Below are positions 33,371 through 41,258 of a stretch of 64,000 bases of DNA, in pieces. A model generated the notes under the pieces. It saw nothing but the letters and a program-made list of their open reading frames with translations. It was not told the DNA's origin and ran no database searches. A program made the position numbers and the translations under genes. Source of the DNA: Planctomycetota bacterium (GTDB lineage: Bacteria; Planctomycetota; Brocadiia; SM23-32; JAKLEA01). Position 1 is the stretch's first letter. Each line of letters opens with the position of its first letter. Where the stretch lies: positions 124,001 through 188,000 of the forward strand of contig JAKLEA010000006.1 of the NCBI GenBank assembly GCA_022711755.1, written 5' to 3'.

Positions 33371-35323
33371 ATGACGGAACTCGAGCTTTTCGTGCCGGGC
33401 CGCGTCTGCCTTTTCGGCGAGCATTCCGACTGGGCGGGCAGCTACAGCCGGTTCAACAAGGACATACCGCCGGGGCGCGTGATCCTGACCGGGACAAATC
33501 AAGGCATTTTCGCCCGCGTCAAGCCTCATCCTGACAGCCTTGTCATGCGGTCCGTGCTGCCGGACGGAACACAGGCCGGCCCCATCAGCATCCCCATGGA
33601 GACGCGCGGGCTTCTGAAGGAGGCTGAAAAGGGCGGCTTCTTCAGCTACTGCGCCGGCGTCGCCTACGAGATCGCCACGCACTACCACGTCAAGGGGCTG
33701 GAGATTGACTGCTACCGGATGGACCTGCCGATTAAAAAGGGGCTGTCCTCCTCCGCAGCCATCTGCGTCCTGGCGGCGCGCGCCTTCAACAAGATTTATG
33801 ATCTTAAGATGACCGTGCGGGGGGAGATGGAAATCGCCTATCGCGGCGAGATCGCCACGCCATCCCGCTGCGGCCGCATGGACCAGGGCTGCGCCTACGG
33901 CAGCGTGCCCATCCAGATGACGTTCAACGGGGACCAGATCAGTGTCCAGGAACTCCACGTCGGCGCGGATTTCCATTACCTCATCGTTGACCTCCACGGC
34001 GCGAAGGACACCGTGCGCATACTGCAGGACCTCAACAGTTGCTACCCCTTCCCCAGCGACGACAAGGACCGGCGCGTGCAGGAGTACCTCGGCCCGATCA
34101 ACCTGGACATCGTCCGGGAGGCGCGGCAGGCGATAACCGACGGCGACGCGAAGACCCTCGGCAGCGTCATGACCAGGGCGCAGAAACTCTTCGACGAGCA
34201 CGTCGCGCCGGCCTGCCCGACGGAACTGACCAGCCCGAAGCTGCACCAGGTCCTCGAGTGCGGGGCGATTCAGCCCTTCATCCACGGCGGCAAGGGCGTC
34301 GGCTCCCAGGGGGACGGCTGCGCGCAACTGCTCTGCCGCGGCCCTGAGGAGAGGAAGACCGTCGAGGAGTTGCTGAACCGGGAATTCGGCATGACGTGCT
34401 TTAACCTGGACATCTCGCGCGACAAGGTCATCCGCAAGGCCGTCATCCCCGCCGCCGGGTTCGGCACGCGCATGTTCCCGGCAAGCCTTGCGGCAAAGAA
34501 GGAACTTTTCCCGATCATCACCCCGGACGGCATCGCCAAGCCGATCATCCTCATGATCCTCGAGGAGGCGATCAACTCCGGCATCGAGCAGGTCTGCGTG
34601 ATCGTGCGCAAGGACGACATTGCCTTCTTCGAATCCTTCCTGCATGAGCCGATGCCGATCGAGCACTACAACCGCCTGCCCCAGCACCTGAAGCGTTACG
34701 CTCAATACCTTCAGGGCATCGGCAAGCAGGTGACGTTCGTGGCGCAGGAGACGCAGGAAGGCTTCGGCCACGCAGTCAACTGCGCCAGGGATTGGGTGGG
34801 CAACGAGCCGTTCCTGCTGATGCTGGGCGACCATCTTTACCGGTCGGACACCGGCCAGCACTGCGCCGCGCAACTGCTGGAAAAATACACGGAGACGCGA
34901 TCAAGCATCCTCTCGGTCCACAGAACACCCGAACACCTGATCGGCCATTTCGGCACGGTGGCAGGGGAGTGGATTGACGCGGAGAGGACGATGCTGTCTG
35001 TCGAGGAGATAGCCGAGAAACCGACGGTGGACTACGCGCGCAACAACCTGCGCGTGGAAGGGCTTCCGGAGGGCGAGTATCTCTGCGTCTTCGGGGAATA
35101 CGTCCTCAAGCCGGAGGTTTTCGGAATCATCGGCGATCACATCCGCGCCGGGGAGCGCCAGGCCGGGGAGTTCCAACTCACTACGGCGCTGGACAGGCTG
35201 CGCAAGGAGCAGGGGCTTCTGGCTTACGCAGTCAAGGGGCGGCGTTTCGACACCGGCGAGCCGAACGCGTACCTTGAAACCCTCCGCGAATTCGGAAACA
35301 AGCCCGTCGTGCAGAAGGAATAA
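33371..35323 (+). CDS. Bifunctional GHMP sugar kinase / sugar-1-phosphate nucleotidyltransferase
   Basis: The 650-residue protein joins two enzymes. Residues 1 to about 350 are a GHMP kinase: sugar-kinase start PGRVCLFGEHSDW, ATP motif PIKKGLSSSAA (120-130) and a C-terminal HGGKGVGSQGDG loop (galactokinase/glucuronokinase style). From about residue 355 a GalU-type uridylyltransferase begins: IPAAGFGTRMFPASLAAKKE, ETQEGFGHAVNCA, LMLGDHLYRS and EYVLKPEVFGII. The first half would phosphorylate a sugar at C1 and the second would convert it to a UDP-sugar. Known kinase-pyrophosphorylase fusions (fucose salvage) have the opposite order. GGGAGA precedes the ATG. Sugar specificity unknown. Confidence 0.88.
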   Translation: MTELELFVPGRVCLFGEHSDWAGSYSRFNKDIPPGRVILTGTNQGIFARVKPHPDSLVMRSVLPDGTQAGPISIPMETRGLLKEAEKGGFFSYCAGVAYEIATHYHVKGLEIDCYRMDLPIKKGLSSSAAICVLAARAFNKIYDLKMTVRGEMEIAYRGEIATPSRCGRMDQGCAYGSVPIQMTFNGDQISVQELHVGADFHYLIVDLHGAKDTVRILQDLNSCYPFPSDDKDRRVQEYLGPINLDIVREARQAITDGDAKTLGSVMTRAQKLFDEHVAPACPTELTSPKLHQVLECGAIQPFIHGGKGVGSQGDGCAQLLCRGPEERKTVEELLNREFGMTCFNLDISRDKVIRKAVIPAAGFGTRMFPASLAAKKELFPIITPDGIAKPIILMILEEAINSGIEQVCVIVRKDDIAFFESFLHEPMPIEHYNRLPQHLKRYAQYLQGIGKQVTFVAQETQEGFGHAVNCARDWVGNEPFLLMLGDHLYRSDTGQHCAAQLLEKYTETRSSILSVHRTPEHLIGHFGTVAGEWIDAERTMLSVEEIAEKPTVDYARNNLRVEGLPEGEYLCVFGEYVLKPEVFGIIGDHIRAGERQAGEFQLTTALDRLRKEQGLLAYAVKGRRFDTGEPNAYLETLREFGNKPVVQKE

Positions 35324-35360
35324 ACGACGGACGCTGAGGAAGAACGGCGGCGAGGCAAAC

Positions 35361-36215
35361 ATGATAATTGACTGTCACGCGCACGTGAACTGGTACGGGA
35401 TGACGGCTGAAAAACTCGTCCGCAACATGGACGAGATGGGCATAGACAAATCATGGTTGTTCTCTTGGGAGATGGCCGCGCCGGAGGAAATGGACATGGG
35501 CTACGCCCACGTTCTTTATCCGCACACGCGCGGACTTCCGCTGGAACACGTAATCCGCGCGGTCGAGAAATTCCCGGAACGTTTCATTCCCATGCATGCC
35601 GTTGATCCGAGGGTGGAAAGCGCCCCGAAGGTCGTCCGCTCATGCGCCAGCTTTGGAATACGCGGATTCGGGGAGCTGAAGCTGAGGATGCTTTACGACG
35701 ATCCGCGTCTCATTGAACTCTATCACGTCTGCGCGGAGCTGAAGTTCCCCGTCACATTTCACATTGACGTCCCGTGGCTTCCACCCGTCGGCGGAAAGTA
35801 TTTTACGCATTGGTACGGCGGGCGGATTGACAACATCGAGCGAGCATTGCAGGCGTGCCCGAACACGATCTTCGTCGGGCACGCGCCGGGGTTCTGGCGG
35901 GAGGTGAGCGGGGACGCCGATAAGAATCCGGATGTCTATCCCTCTGGGCCTGTCGCGCCGGGCGGGCGGCTCCCAAAGCTCATGGAGACGTATCCGAACC
36001 TGCATTGCGACCTCTCGGCCGGCTCGGCTCTCAGGGCGCTCAGCCGCGATCCGGAATTCGGCAAGGGCTTCCTGACGCGATTCCAGGACCGCTGCCTTTT
36101 CGGACGGGATTACTTCGACGACGCGATGATGAAGTTCCTGAAATCCTTGGAACTGCCGCAGGACGCCTTCGACAAGATTGCCGGCGGAAACGCGCTCAGG
36201 CTGGTCCCGGCATAG
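35361..36215 (+). CDS. Amidohydrolase family 2 metal-dependent hydrolase
   Basis: The 284-residue TIM-barrel hydrolase has the N-terminal metal motif IIDCHAHVNW, central GIRGFGELKLRM and FPVTFHIDVPW, then IFVGHAPGFW and the C-terminal LFGRDYFDD aspartate. The family includes decarboxylases and lactonases. Its closest companion in this window is the gene at 61740-62639, which shares the order of motifs including the unusual GHAPGFW/GHGPVFW segment. The ATG is set at 35361 where the family start MIIDCHAH begins and GAGG lies upstream. It follows the fused kinase by 37 bases and may be in the same transcript. Confidence 0.82.
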   Translation: MIIDCHAHVNWYGMTAEKLVRNMDEMGIDKSWLFSWEMAAPEEMDMGYAHVLYPHTRGLPLEHVIRAVEKFPERFIPMHAVDPRVESAPKVVRSCASFGIRGFGELKLRMLYDDPRLIELYHVCAELKFPVTFHIDVPWLPPVGGKYFTHWYGGRIDNIERALQACPNTIFVGHAPGFWREVSGDADKNPDVYPSGPVAPGGRLPKLMETYPNLHCDLSAGSALRALSRDPEFGKGFLTRFQDRCLFGRDYFDDAMMKFLKSLELPQDAFDKIAGGNALRLVPA

Positions 36216-36229
36216 CGCCGGGCCGACTC

Positions 36230-36958
36230 TCATTTCCCGGTTTTCGATCCGGAGCGCGCGGTCGCCACGAGCCACTCGAACAGCTTTCTATGCCTTTCCA
36301 TCGCGCATAATCGTTCCGGGTGCCATTGAACCCCCAGCGCGGCCCGAGTCTCCGCGTTCTCTATCGCCTCGATTGTTCCGTCCGTGGCGCGCGCGGCGAT
36401 CCTGAACCCCTTTCCCATTCGCCCCGCAGCATGATGATGCGTGGTATTAACCCCCAGCGGCTCCGGGCCGACGATTCCGGCCAGCATTGAGCCTGATTCG
36501 ATGATCACGTCATGAACGGCGCGATGATCGCTCTCCATCTGCCGGTGCGGTATCGTCCCAAGTGATGCGGCCTTTATGTCCTGGATGAGGGTCCCCCCCG
36601 CCGCCACGTTCAGAACCTGATTTCCCATGCAGATGCCCAGCACCGGGGTTTCGGTCAGCAGGGCCTCACGCGCAAGCGGGAGATCGAGCTTCAGGCGCAT
36701 CTCAGGGGCGATATCCGTCTCGGGATGAAGGGGTTCGCCGTACATCGCCGGGTCAATGTCTCCCCCCCCCGTCAGGAGCAGGCCGTCAACGCCCGCGAGC
36801 GCCCGTCGGATGTCCTCTTCGTCCGACATGAACGGTATCAGCAGCGGCAGGCCGCCGGCGTTCAGGATCGCCTCGAAGTAGTTGATATAAAGCACGAGCC
36901 TGGGGCGTTTCGCGCCCTTCAGGTCGAGATCGCAATTTATGCCGATTATTGGTTTCAT
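36230..36958 (-). CDS. Gamma-glutamyl hydrolase, PuuD-like class I amidotransferase
   Basis: The 242-residue protein is of the peptidase C26 family. The nucleophile is in GICMGNQVLNV, the catalytic His/Glu in GVQWHPERL, and LLLTGGGDIDPAMYGEP is the family's N-terminal block. PuuD cleaves gamma-glutamyl-GABA to GABA and glutamate. As the last gene of the operon with a glutamine-synthetase-like ligase, aldehyde and alcohol dehydrogenases, it should remove the glutamyl carrier at the end. The ATG at 36958 is used because GAGG lies about 8 bases upstream; 86 bases containing two hairpins separate it from the ligase gene. Confidence 0.85.
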   Translation of the reverse strand: MKPIIGINCDLDLKGAKRPRLVLYINYFEAILNAGGLPLLIPFMSDEEDIRRALAGVDGLLLTGGGDIDPAMYGEPLHPETDIAPEMRLKLDLPLAREALLTETPVLGICMGNQVLNVAAGGTLIQDIKAASLGTIPHRQMESDHRAVHDVIIESGSMLAGIVGPEPLGVNTTHHHAAGRMGKGFRIAARATDGTIEAIENAETRAALGVQWHPERLCAMERHRKLFEWLVATARSGSKTGK

Positions 36959-36990
36959 GTTCGGCCTCGGGTGGCGCAACAGGACGTTAC

Positions 36991-37034
36991 GGGAAGCATG
37001 GCTTCCCGTTCGAAGGCTGTAGCATGGCTACAGC
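36991..37034. repeat. Two adjacent ATG-loop palindromes
   Basis: GGGAAGC-ATG-GCTTCCC (36991-37007) is followed after 8 bases by GCTGTAGC-ATG-GCTACAGC (37016-37034). Both are perfect, both have the loop ATG, and their stems are unrelated. They lie in the gap between the ligase and hydrolase genes of the gamma-glutamyl operon and would be transcribed. Confidence 0.75.
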
Positions 37035-37044
37035 ACTCCAAAAA

Positions 37045-38412
37045 TCATATCTGCTCGAAGTAGCGCCTGCGTTCCCAGTCCGTCACTGCCTGTCCGTATG
37101 CCTTCGCCTCAAGCCGGGCGGTGTGGGCGTAGTAATCAACGACTTCGTTCCCGAAGGACTCCCGGGCGATGCGGCTGGCGTCGAAAAGGTCCGCCGCCTC
37201 TGCCAGATTCGCTGGGAGATGCTGAACGGTTGCGTCCTCGTATGCGTCCTTGTGGCACGGATTGCCGCAGTCCAGGTCTTCCTCAATCCCCCGCAGCCCC
37301 GCAGCAAGAACCGCAGCGGTCGCGAGGTACGGATTGGCGTCCGCGCCCGGCATCCGATTTTCGATCCGGAAGGAATTCTTGTGCCCAACCACGCGGAATC
37401 CGCAGGTTCGGTTGTCATAATCCCACGCTATGCCAGTCGGCGCCCAAGACTTGGACTGGAAGCGCTTATATGAGTTGATCGTCGGCGCGGTAAAGTACGT
37501 CAGCTCCCTGGAATACTTGAGCAGCCCGCCCAGGAACTGGCGGAAAATCTTCGTCCCGGCTTTCGTCTGCGGGTCCCAGAAAAGTGGAGCCTTCATCTCC
37601 AGGTCCCACAGGCTCGTGTGGACGTGGCAACTGCTGCCGGCCTGGTCAGCCGCCCATTTGGCCATGAAGGTGAGCGCGCGGCCCTCCTGATCGGCTATCT
37701 GCTTGGCCCCCATTTTGTAGACAACCTGCTTATCGGCGACGTCAACCGGATCGGAGTAAAGCAGGTTAAGCTCGTGCTGCCCCTTGCCCCACTCACCCTT
37801 GCTGGACTCGACGACGATTCCCGCTGCGGACATCTCGTTGCGAATCCGGCGAAGGACGGCCTCGTCCCGCTGCGTGTGCAGGATGTGGTAATCAATCAGG
37901 CAGTTGGATCCGTCGCTCAGCCCGCGATAATCCTTCTGCGCGGCGACGGCGCATGAGTCGTTGAAAAGGTAGAACTCAAGCTCCAGTCCTATCCGCGCCT
38001 TGATCCCGCGCGCGGCCAGCCGCTCTACCTGGCGCGCGAGGACGCGGCGGGGCGACTCCGCAACCGGCTCGCCGGATTCAAGGCAAAGGTCGCTCAGGAC
38101 TATCGCCGTCTTCCCGCACCACGGCAGCAGGCGCATGGTCCGCAGGTCCGGGGCGACGTGGAAGTCGCCGTAGCCCTGCTCCCAACTGGCCAGCTTGAAG
38201 CCCGGCAGCGGGTCCATCGCCATGTCCACCGTCATCAGGTAGTTGCAGACCTCCATGCCGGACTTCACGGTATGCCGCATGAAGAAGTCGTAGGTCATCC
38301 GCTTGCCCATCGGCCTTCCATACATATCCGTGAAGGCGACGATGACGGTGTCCACCGCGTCCGGGCGGAACCAGTCCGGCAACAATCCTCTGTCCTTGGC
38401 GGTCTGATCCAT
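37045..38412 (-). CDS. Glutamine synthetase-like gamma-glutamyl-amine ligase (PuuA-like)
   Basis: The 455-residue protein of the glutamine synthetase fold is closer to gamma-glutamylpolyamine synthetases than to GlnA. It has the metal-binding GLELEFYLF, KGQHELNLLYSDP, the GSSCHVHTSLWD block, NSYKRFQSKSWAPTGIAWDYD and FRIENRMPGADANPYLA. I see no adenylylation tyrosine motif. It would ligate glutamate to an amine with ATP. It starts 2 bases after the aldehyde dehydrogenase stop and sits in an operon with an alcohol dehydrogenase, which suggests an amino-alcohol rather than a diamine substrate (inference). Confidence 0.85.
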   Translation of the reverse strand: MDQTAKDRGLLPDWFRPDAVDTVIVAFTDMYGRPMGKRMTYDFFMRHTVKSGMEVCNYLMTVDMAMDPLPGFKLASWEQGYGDFHVAPDLRTMRLLPWCGKTAIVLSDLCLESGEPVAESPRRVLARQVERLAARGIKARIGLELEFYLFNDSCAVAAQKDYRGLSDGSNCLIDYHILHTQRDEAVLRRIRNEMSAAGIVVESSKGEWGKGQHELNLLYSDPVDVADKQVVYKMGAKQIADQEGRALTFMAKWAADQAGSSCHVHTSLWDLEMKAPLFWDPQTKAGTKIFRQFLGGLLKYSRELTYFTAPTINSYKRFQSKSWAPTGIAWDYDNRTCGFRVVGHKNSFRIENRMPGADANPYLATAAVLAAGLRGIEEDLDCGNPCHKDAYEDATVQHLPANLAEAADLFDASRIARESFGNEVVDYYAHTARLEAKAYGQAVTDWERRRYFEQI

Positions 38413-38414
38413 GC

Positions 38415-39863
38415 CTATTGTCCGTAATTCAATGAGATGAAGACGTTCTTAACTTCGGTGTAGAGGCTCATGGCCTCCATGCCGAGATCGCGCCCCATGC
38501 CGCTGCGCTTGAAGCCGCCGAACGGCGCGGCCTGATGCACGCTGCTATGGCAGTTCACGCTCAGGACGCCGCTTTCGACCGACCGAGCGACCCGGATCGC
38601 GCGCTCGAGATCGCGCGTCCAGATTGAGCCGGACAGCCCGAACTGCGTCTCATTGGCCAGCGCGATGGCCTCCTTCTCAGTCTCGAAAGGCATCACGCAG
38701 GCGACCGGCCCGAAAATCTCTTCCATACACACGCGCGACGTCGAGGGCAGCCCGTCAACGATGGTTGGCGCAAGGTAGAAGCCGGGCGACTTCATGCGGC
38801 TCCCGCCGCACAGGACGCGCCCGCCCTCCTTGCGCGCGGCCTCGATGTAGCCTTCCACCCTTTCGCGCTGCCCGGCGGAGACCATCGGCCCGACCATTGT
38901 CGCCTCGTCCAGCGGATCGCCGACGGCCAGTTTTTCCGTCGCCTCGACGAAACCCTTCAGGAAGCGATCGTAGACGGATTTCTCAACAATGACGCGGCTG
39001 CGCGCGCAGCAATCCTGACCCGTATTGGCGAAAACGGACATCGGGGAGCTTGCCGCTGCGGCGTCAACGTCCGAATCGGCAAACACGATGTTCGGACTCT
39101 TGCCGCCAAGCTCGAGGGAGACCTTCTTTATATCGTCCGCCGCCATCTTCAGAATTCTTGCGCCGGTCCCGGTCTCGCCGGTGAAGGCGATCTTGCGCAC
39201 GAGCGGGTGGCTGACCAGGTAGTCTCCTATCTGGCTGCCGCGCCCTGACACAACCTGGAACACGCCGCGCGGGATGCCAGCCTCCGCGCCAAGCCCGCCC
39301 AGCGCCAGGGCAGTCAGCGGCGTCAGCGTCGCAGGTTTCAGGACGACGGCGTTGCCGGTGGCCAGCGCGGGGGCCGTCTTCCAGCACGCCATCAGGAACG
39401 GGAAGTTCCACGGCACTATCGCCGCGACGACGCCGATCGGAACCTGGATCGTGTAGTCGAAACCCAGCTTGTCTACGGGTATGGTCTTCCCGCAGAACCT
39501 GCTGATTCCGCCGGCGTAATATTCGAAGCACGACGCGCCGGCGTTGATCTCCCATAGCGCGTCGCCGATGGGCTTGCCGACGTTGCGGGCCTCCATGACC
39601 GCCAGGTCCTTCGCCTCCCGGCGGATGATCGCGGCCAGATTGTAGAGCGCGCGGGCGCGGACGGCGGGGGCGGCATTCGCCCAGTCCGCCTCCTTGAAGG
39701 CGCGGGCGGCGTTCTTCACGACCTCGTCAACCTCGTTTTTTCCCGCCGACGGAACCGACGCCCACGTCTTCTCCGTCGCCGGCTCGATCAGCTCGATCGT
39801 CCCGCCGGAGGCCGTCCTGCGCCACTCGCCGTTCACGAACAGTCCTTCAGGCATTACCGCCAT
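38415..39863 (-). CDS. NAD(P)-dependent aldehyde dehydrogenase
   Basis: The 482-residue enzyme of the classical aldehyde dehydrogenase superfamily resembles the PuuC/betaine-aldehyde branch. The cofactor block is PWNFPFLMACWKTAPALA, the catalytic glutamate is in SLELGGKSPNI, the nucleophile in NTGQDCCARSR and the C-terminal EEIFGPVACVM is intact. The ATG at 39863 is chosen because AAGGAG lies 8 bases upstream and it overlaps the alcohol dehydrogenase stop (TAATG); an ATG two codons earlier is too close to the site. In the pathway it would oxidise a gamma-glutamylated amino-aldehyde to the acid. Confidence 0.88.
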   Translation of the reverse strand: MAVMPEGLFVNGEWRRTASGGTIELIEPATEKTWASVPSAGKNEVDEVVKNAARAFKEADWANAAPAVRARALYNLAAIIRREAKDLAVMEARNVGKPIGDALWEINAGASCFEYYAGGISRFCGKTIPVDKLGFDYTIQVPIGVVAAIVPWNFPFLMACWKTAPALATGNAVVLKPATLTPLTALALGGLGAEAGIPRGVFQVVSGRGSQIGDYLVSHPLVRKIAFTGETGTGARILKMAADDIKKVSLELGGKSPNIVFADSDVDAAAASSPMSVFANTGQDCCARSRVIVEKSVYDRFLKGFVEATEKLAVGDPLDEATMVGPMVSAGQRERVEGYIEAARKEGGRVLCGGSRMKSPGFYLAPTIVDGLPSTSRVCMEEIFGPVACVMPFETEKEAIALANETQFGLSGSIWTRDLERAIRVARSVESGVLSVNCHSSVHQAAPFGGFKRSGMGRDLGMEAMSLYTEVKNVFISLNYGQ

Positions 39864-41005
39864 TACCATATCTCCTTGTAGAGTCTGAGCATGTCCTTCT
39901 TCTCACACTTGCGCGGGTTGGTCGGATGGCATCCATCCAGCATCGCCTTCTCCGCAAGGCCTTCCAAGGCATTCTGCGGAACCTTCAAGTCCCGAAGCTT
40001 CTGAGTGATGCCGATGGACTTGTTGAATCCGTCGAGAAAATCGGCTACGGCTCCCGCCGGATCGTTCCCCGGCGCTACGCCGAGGGCGACGGCCACGCGC
40101 TCATACTGCCCGCTGTTCTCCTCGCCGTTGAAGCGGACGGTCGCCGGCAGCGCGATAGCGTTGGCCAGCCCGTGATGGACTCCAAAGTCCGTCGAGAGCG
40201 GATGCGAGAGCGAGTGGGCGACGCCCAGGTCCTTCTGGAACGCCACCGCGCCCATCGCCGCCGCCATCAGCATCATTCCGCGCGCCTCAAGGTCCTTCCC
40301 GTTCGCCCACGCCTTCGGCAGGTATATCCGCGTCATCCGAACAGCCTCCAGGGCGATCGCGTCGCACATCGGATGAAAGCACGGACAGACGAATGACTCG
40401 ACGGCGTGAGTCATGGCGTCCATGCCCGTCGCCGCCGTCAGGAAGGGAGGCAGCCCGACGGTCAGCTCGGCGTCCAGAATCGCCATGTCCGCCAGCAGCG
40501 GCGGTCCGCCGACCACGACCTTGAGCCCCAGGGAGGGGACGGTGATGACACTGCTGCGCCCGACCTCGCTGCCCGTCCCGGCAGTCGTCGGCACGGCGCA
40601 GAACGGCGCAAGCTTCTTCGGGAGCATGTCGCGCGAGACCTTCGCGAACGACCTGTCCGGGAAGGCGATCTTGATCCTGACGGCCTTCGCCACGTCCAGC
40701 GCGCTGCCGCCGCCAACCCCGATCACGCCGTCGCACTTGCCGTCCGCGTAGGCCCTGAAGGTATCCTCCAGGTTGTCCTCGGTCGGGTTGGGATTGACGC
40801 CTGTGAAGGCCGCGAATCCGGCGGGCCATGTTCCTGAAAGCTCCGCTGACATCAGCTTGTAGGCCTCCGTCTTGGGAAGGCCGGCGTCCGCAACCATCAG
40901 AGGTCTCTTGACCCCGCATGACGCCGCGAATTCGGCAACGGCCGAGCGCGCGCCCGGGCCGAACCTGATCTGCGTCGGGAAACTGAAACTAGTGATTTCG
41001 CTCAT
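39863..41005 (-). CDS. Iron-containing alcohol dehydrogenase
   Basis: The 380-residue type III dehydrogenase has the nucleotide-binding GVGGGSALDVAK near residue 100, PTTAGTGSEVG near 140, and metal ligands at about D196 and H200 (GMDAMTHAVES), H264 (AHSLSHPL) and H278 (HHGLANAIALP). CGGAGA lies 6 bases before ATG 41005; an extended reading frame to 41311 has no support. It is the first gene of the operon ADH - ALDH - ligase - hydrolase and takes the place that the FAD amine oxidase PuuB has in the putrescine pathway. Confidence 0.88.
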   Translation of the reverse strand: MSEITSFSFPTQIRFGPGARSAVAEFAASCGVKRPLMVADAGLPKTEAYKLMSAELSGTWPAGFAAFTGVNPNPTEDNLEDTFRAYADGKCDGVIGVGGGSALDVAKAVRIKIAFPDRSFAKVSRDMLPKKLAPFCAVPTTAGTGSEVGRSSVITVPSLGLKVVVGGPPLLADMAILDAELTVGLPPFLTAATGMDAMTHAVESFVCPCFHPMCDAIALEAVRMTRIYLPKAWANGKDLEARGMMLMAAAMGAVAFQKDLGVAHSLSHPLSTDFGVHHGLANAIALPATVRFNGEENSGQYERVAVALGVAPGNDPAGAVADFLDGFNKSIGITQKLRDLKVPQNALEGLAEKAMLDGCHPTNPRKCEKKDMLRLYKEIW

Positions 41006-41136
41006 GATGAATCTCCGTCGTCGGGGGATTGTTGCTGGAATGCGGGAAAATACCCTCGCGTCGCCTTGAAAGCAACAACGAGTTGATCGGAATGCCTGGA
41101 GGCGGCGCAAGTCGCCGCGCTGATCGTCGCATCGCG

Positions 41137-41166
41137 TTGACACTCTTCGGAAACTCCACCTATAAT
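41137..41166 (+). promoter_or_regulatory. Near-consensus sigma-70 promoter for the radical SAM gene
   Basis: TTGACA and TATAAT are both exact consensus hexamers with an 18-base spacer. Transcription would start near 41173, giving an 86-base leader that includes the palindrome at 41194-41240. Confidence 0.7.
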
Positions 41167-41193
41167 GCCCGAGTCTCGATTTGTTCCAATTTC

Positions 41194-41240
41194 CCACGTG
41201 GGCGCTCGGTTCGTTTCGAACCGCAAGCGCCCACCCGACA
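41194..41240. repeat. Capped palindrome in the radical SAM gene leader
   Basis: The arms GTGGGCGCTcGGTTCG and CGAACCgcAAGCGCCCAC pair with small mismatches around a TTT loop. On the minus strand the caps read GTCGGGT and ACGTGG, a diverged form of the GTAGGGT/ACGCGG caps seen elsewhere. It ends 18 bases before the start codon and could influence translation. Confidence 0.65.
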
Positions 41241-41258
41241 CCGCCACATAAGAGCCGA

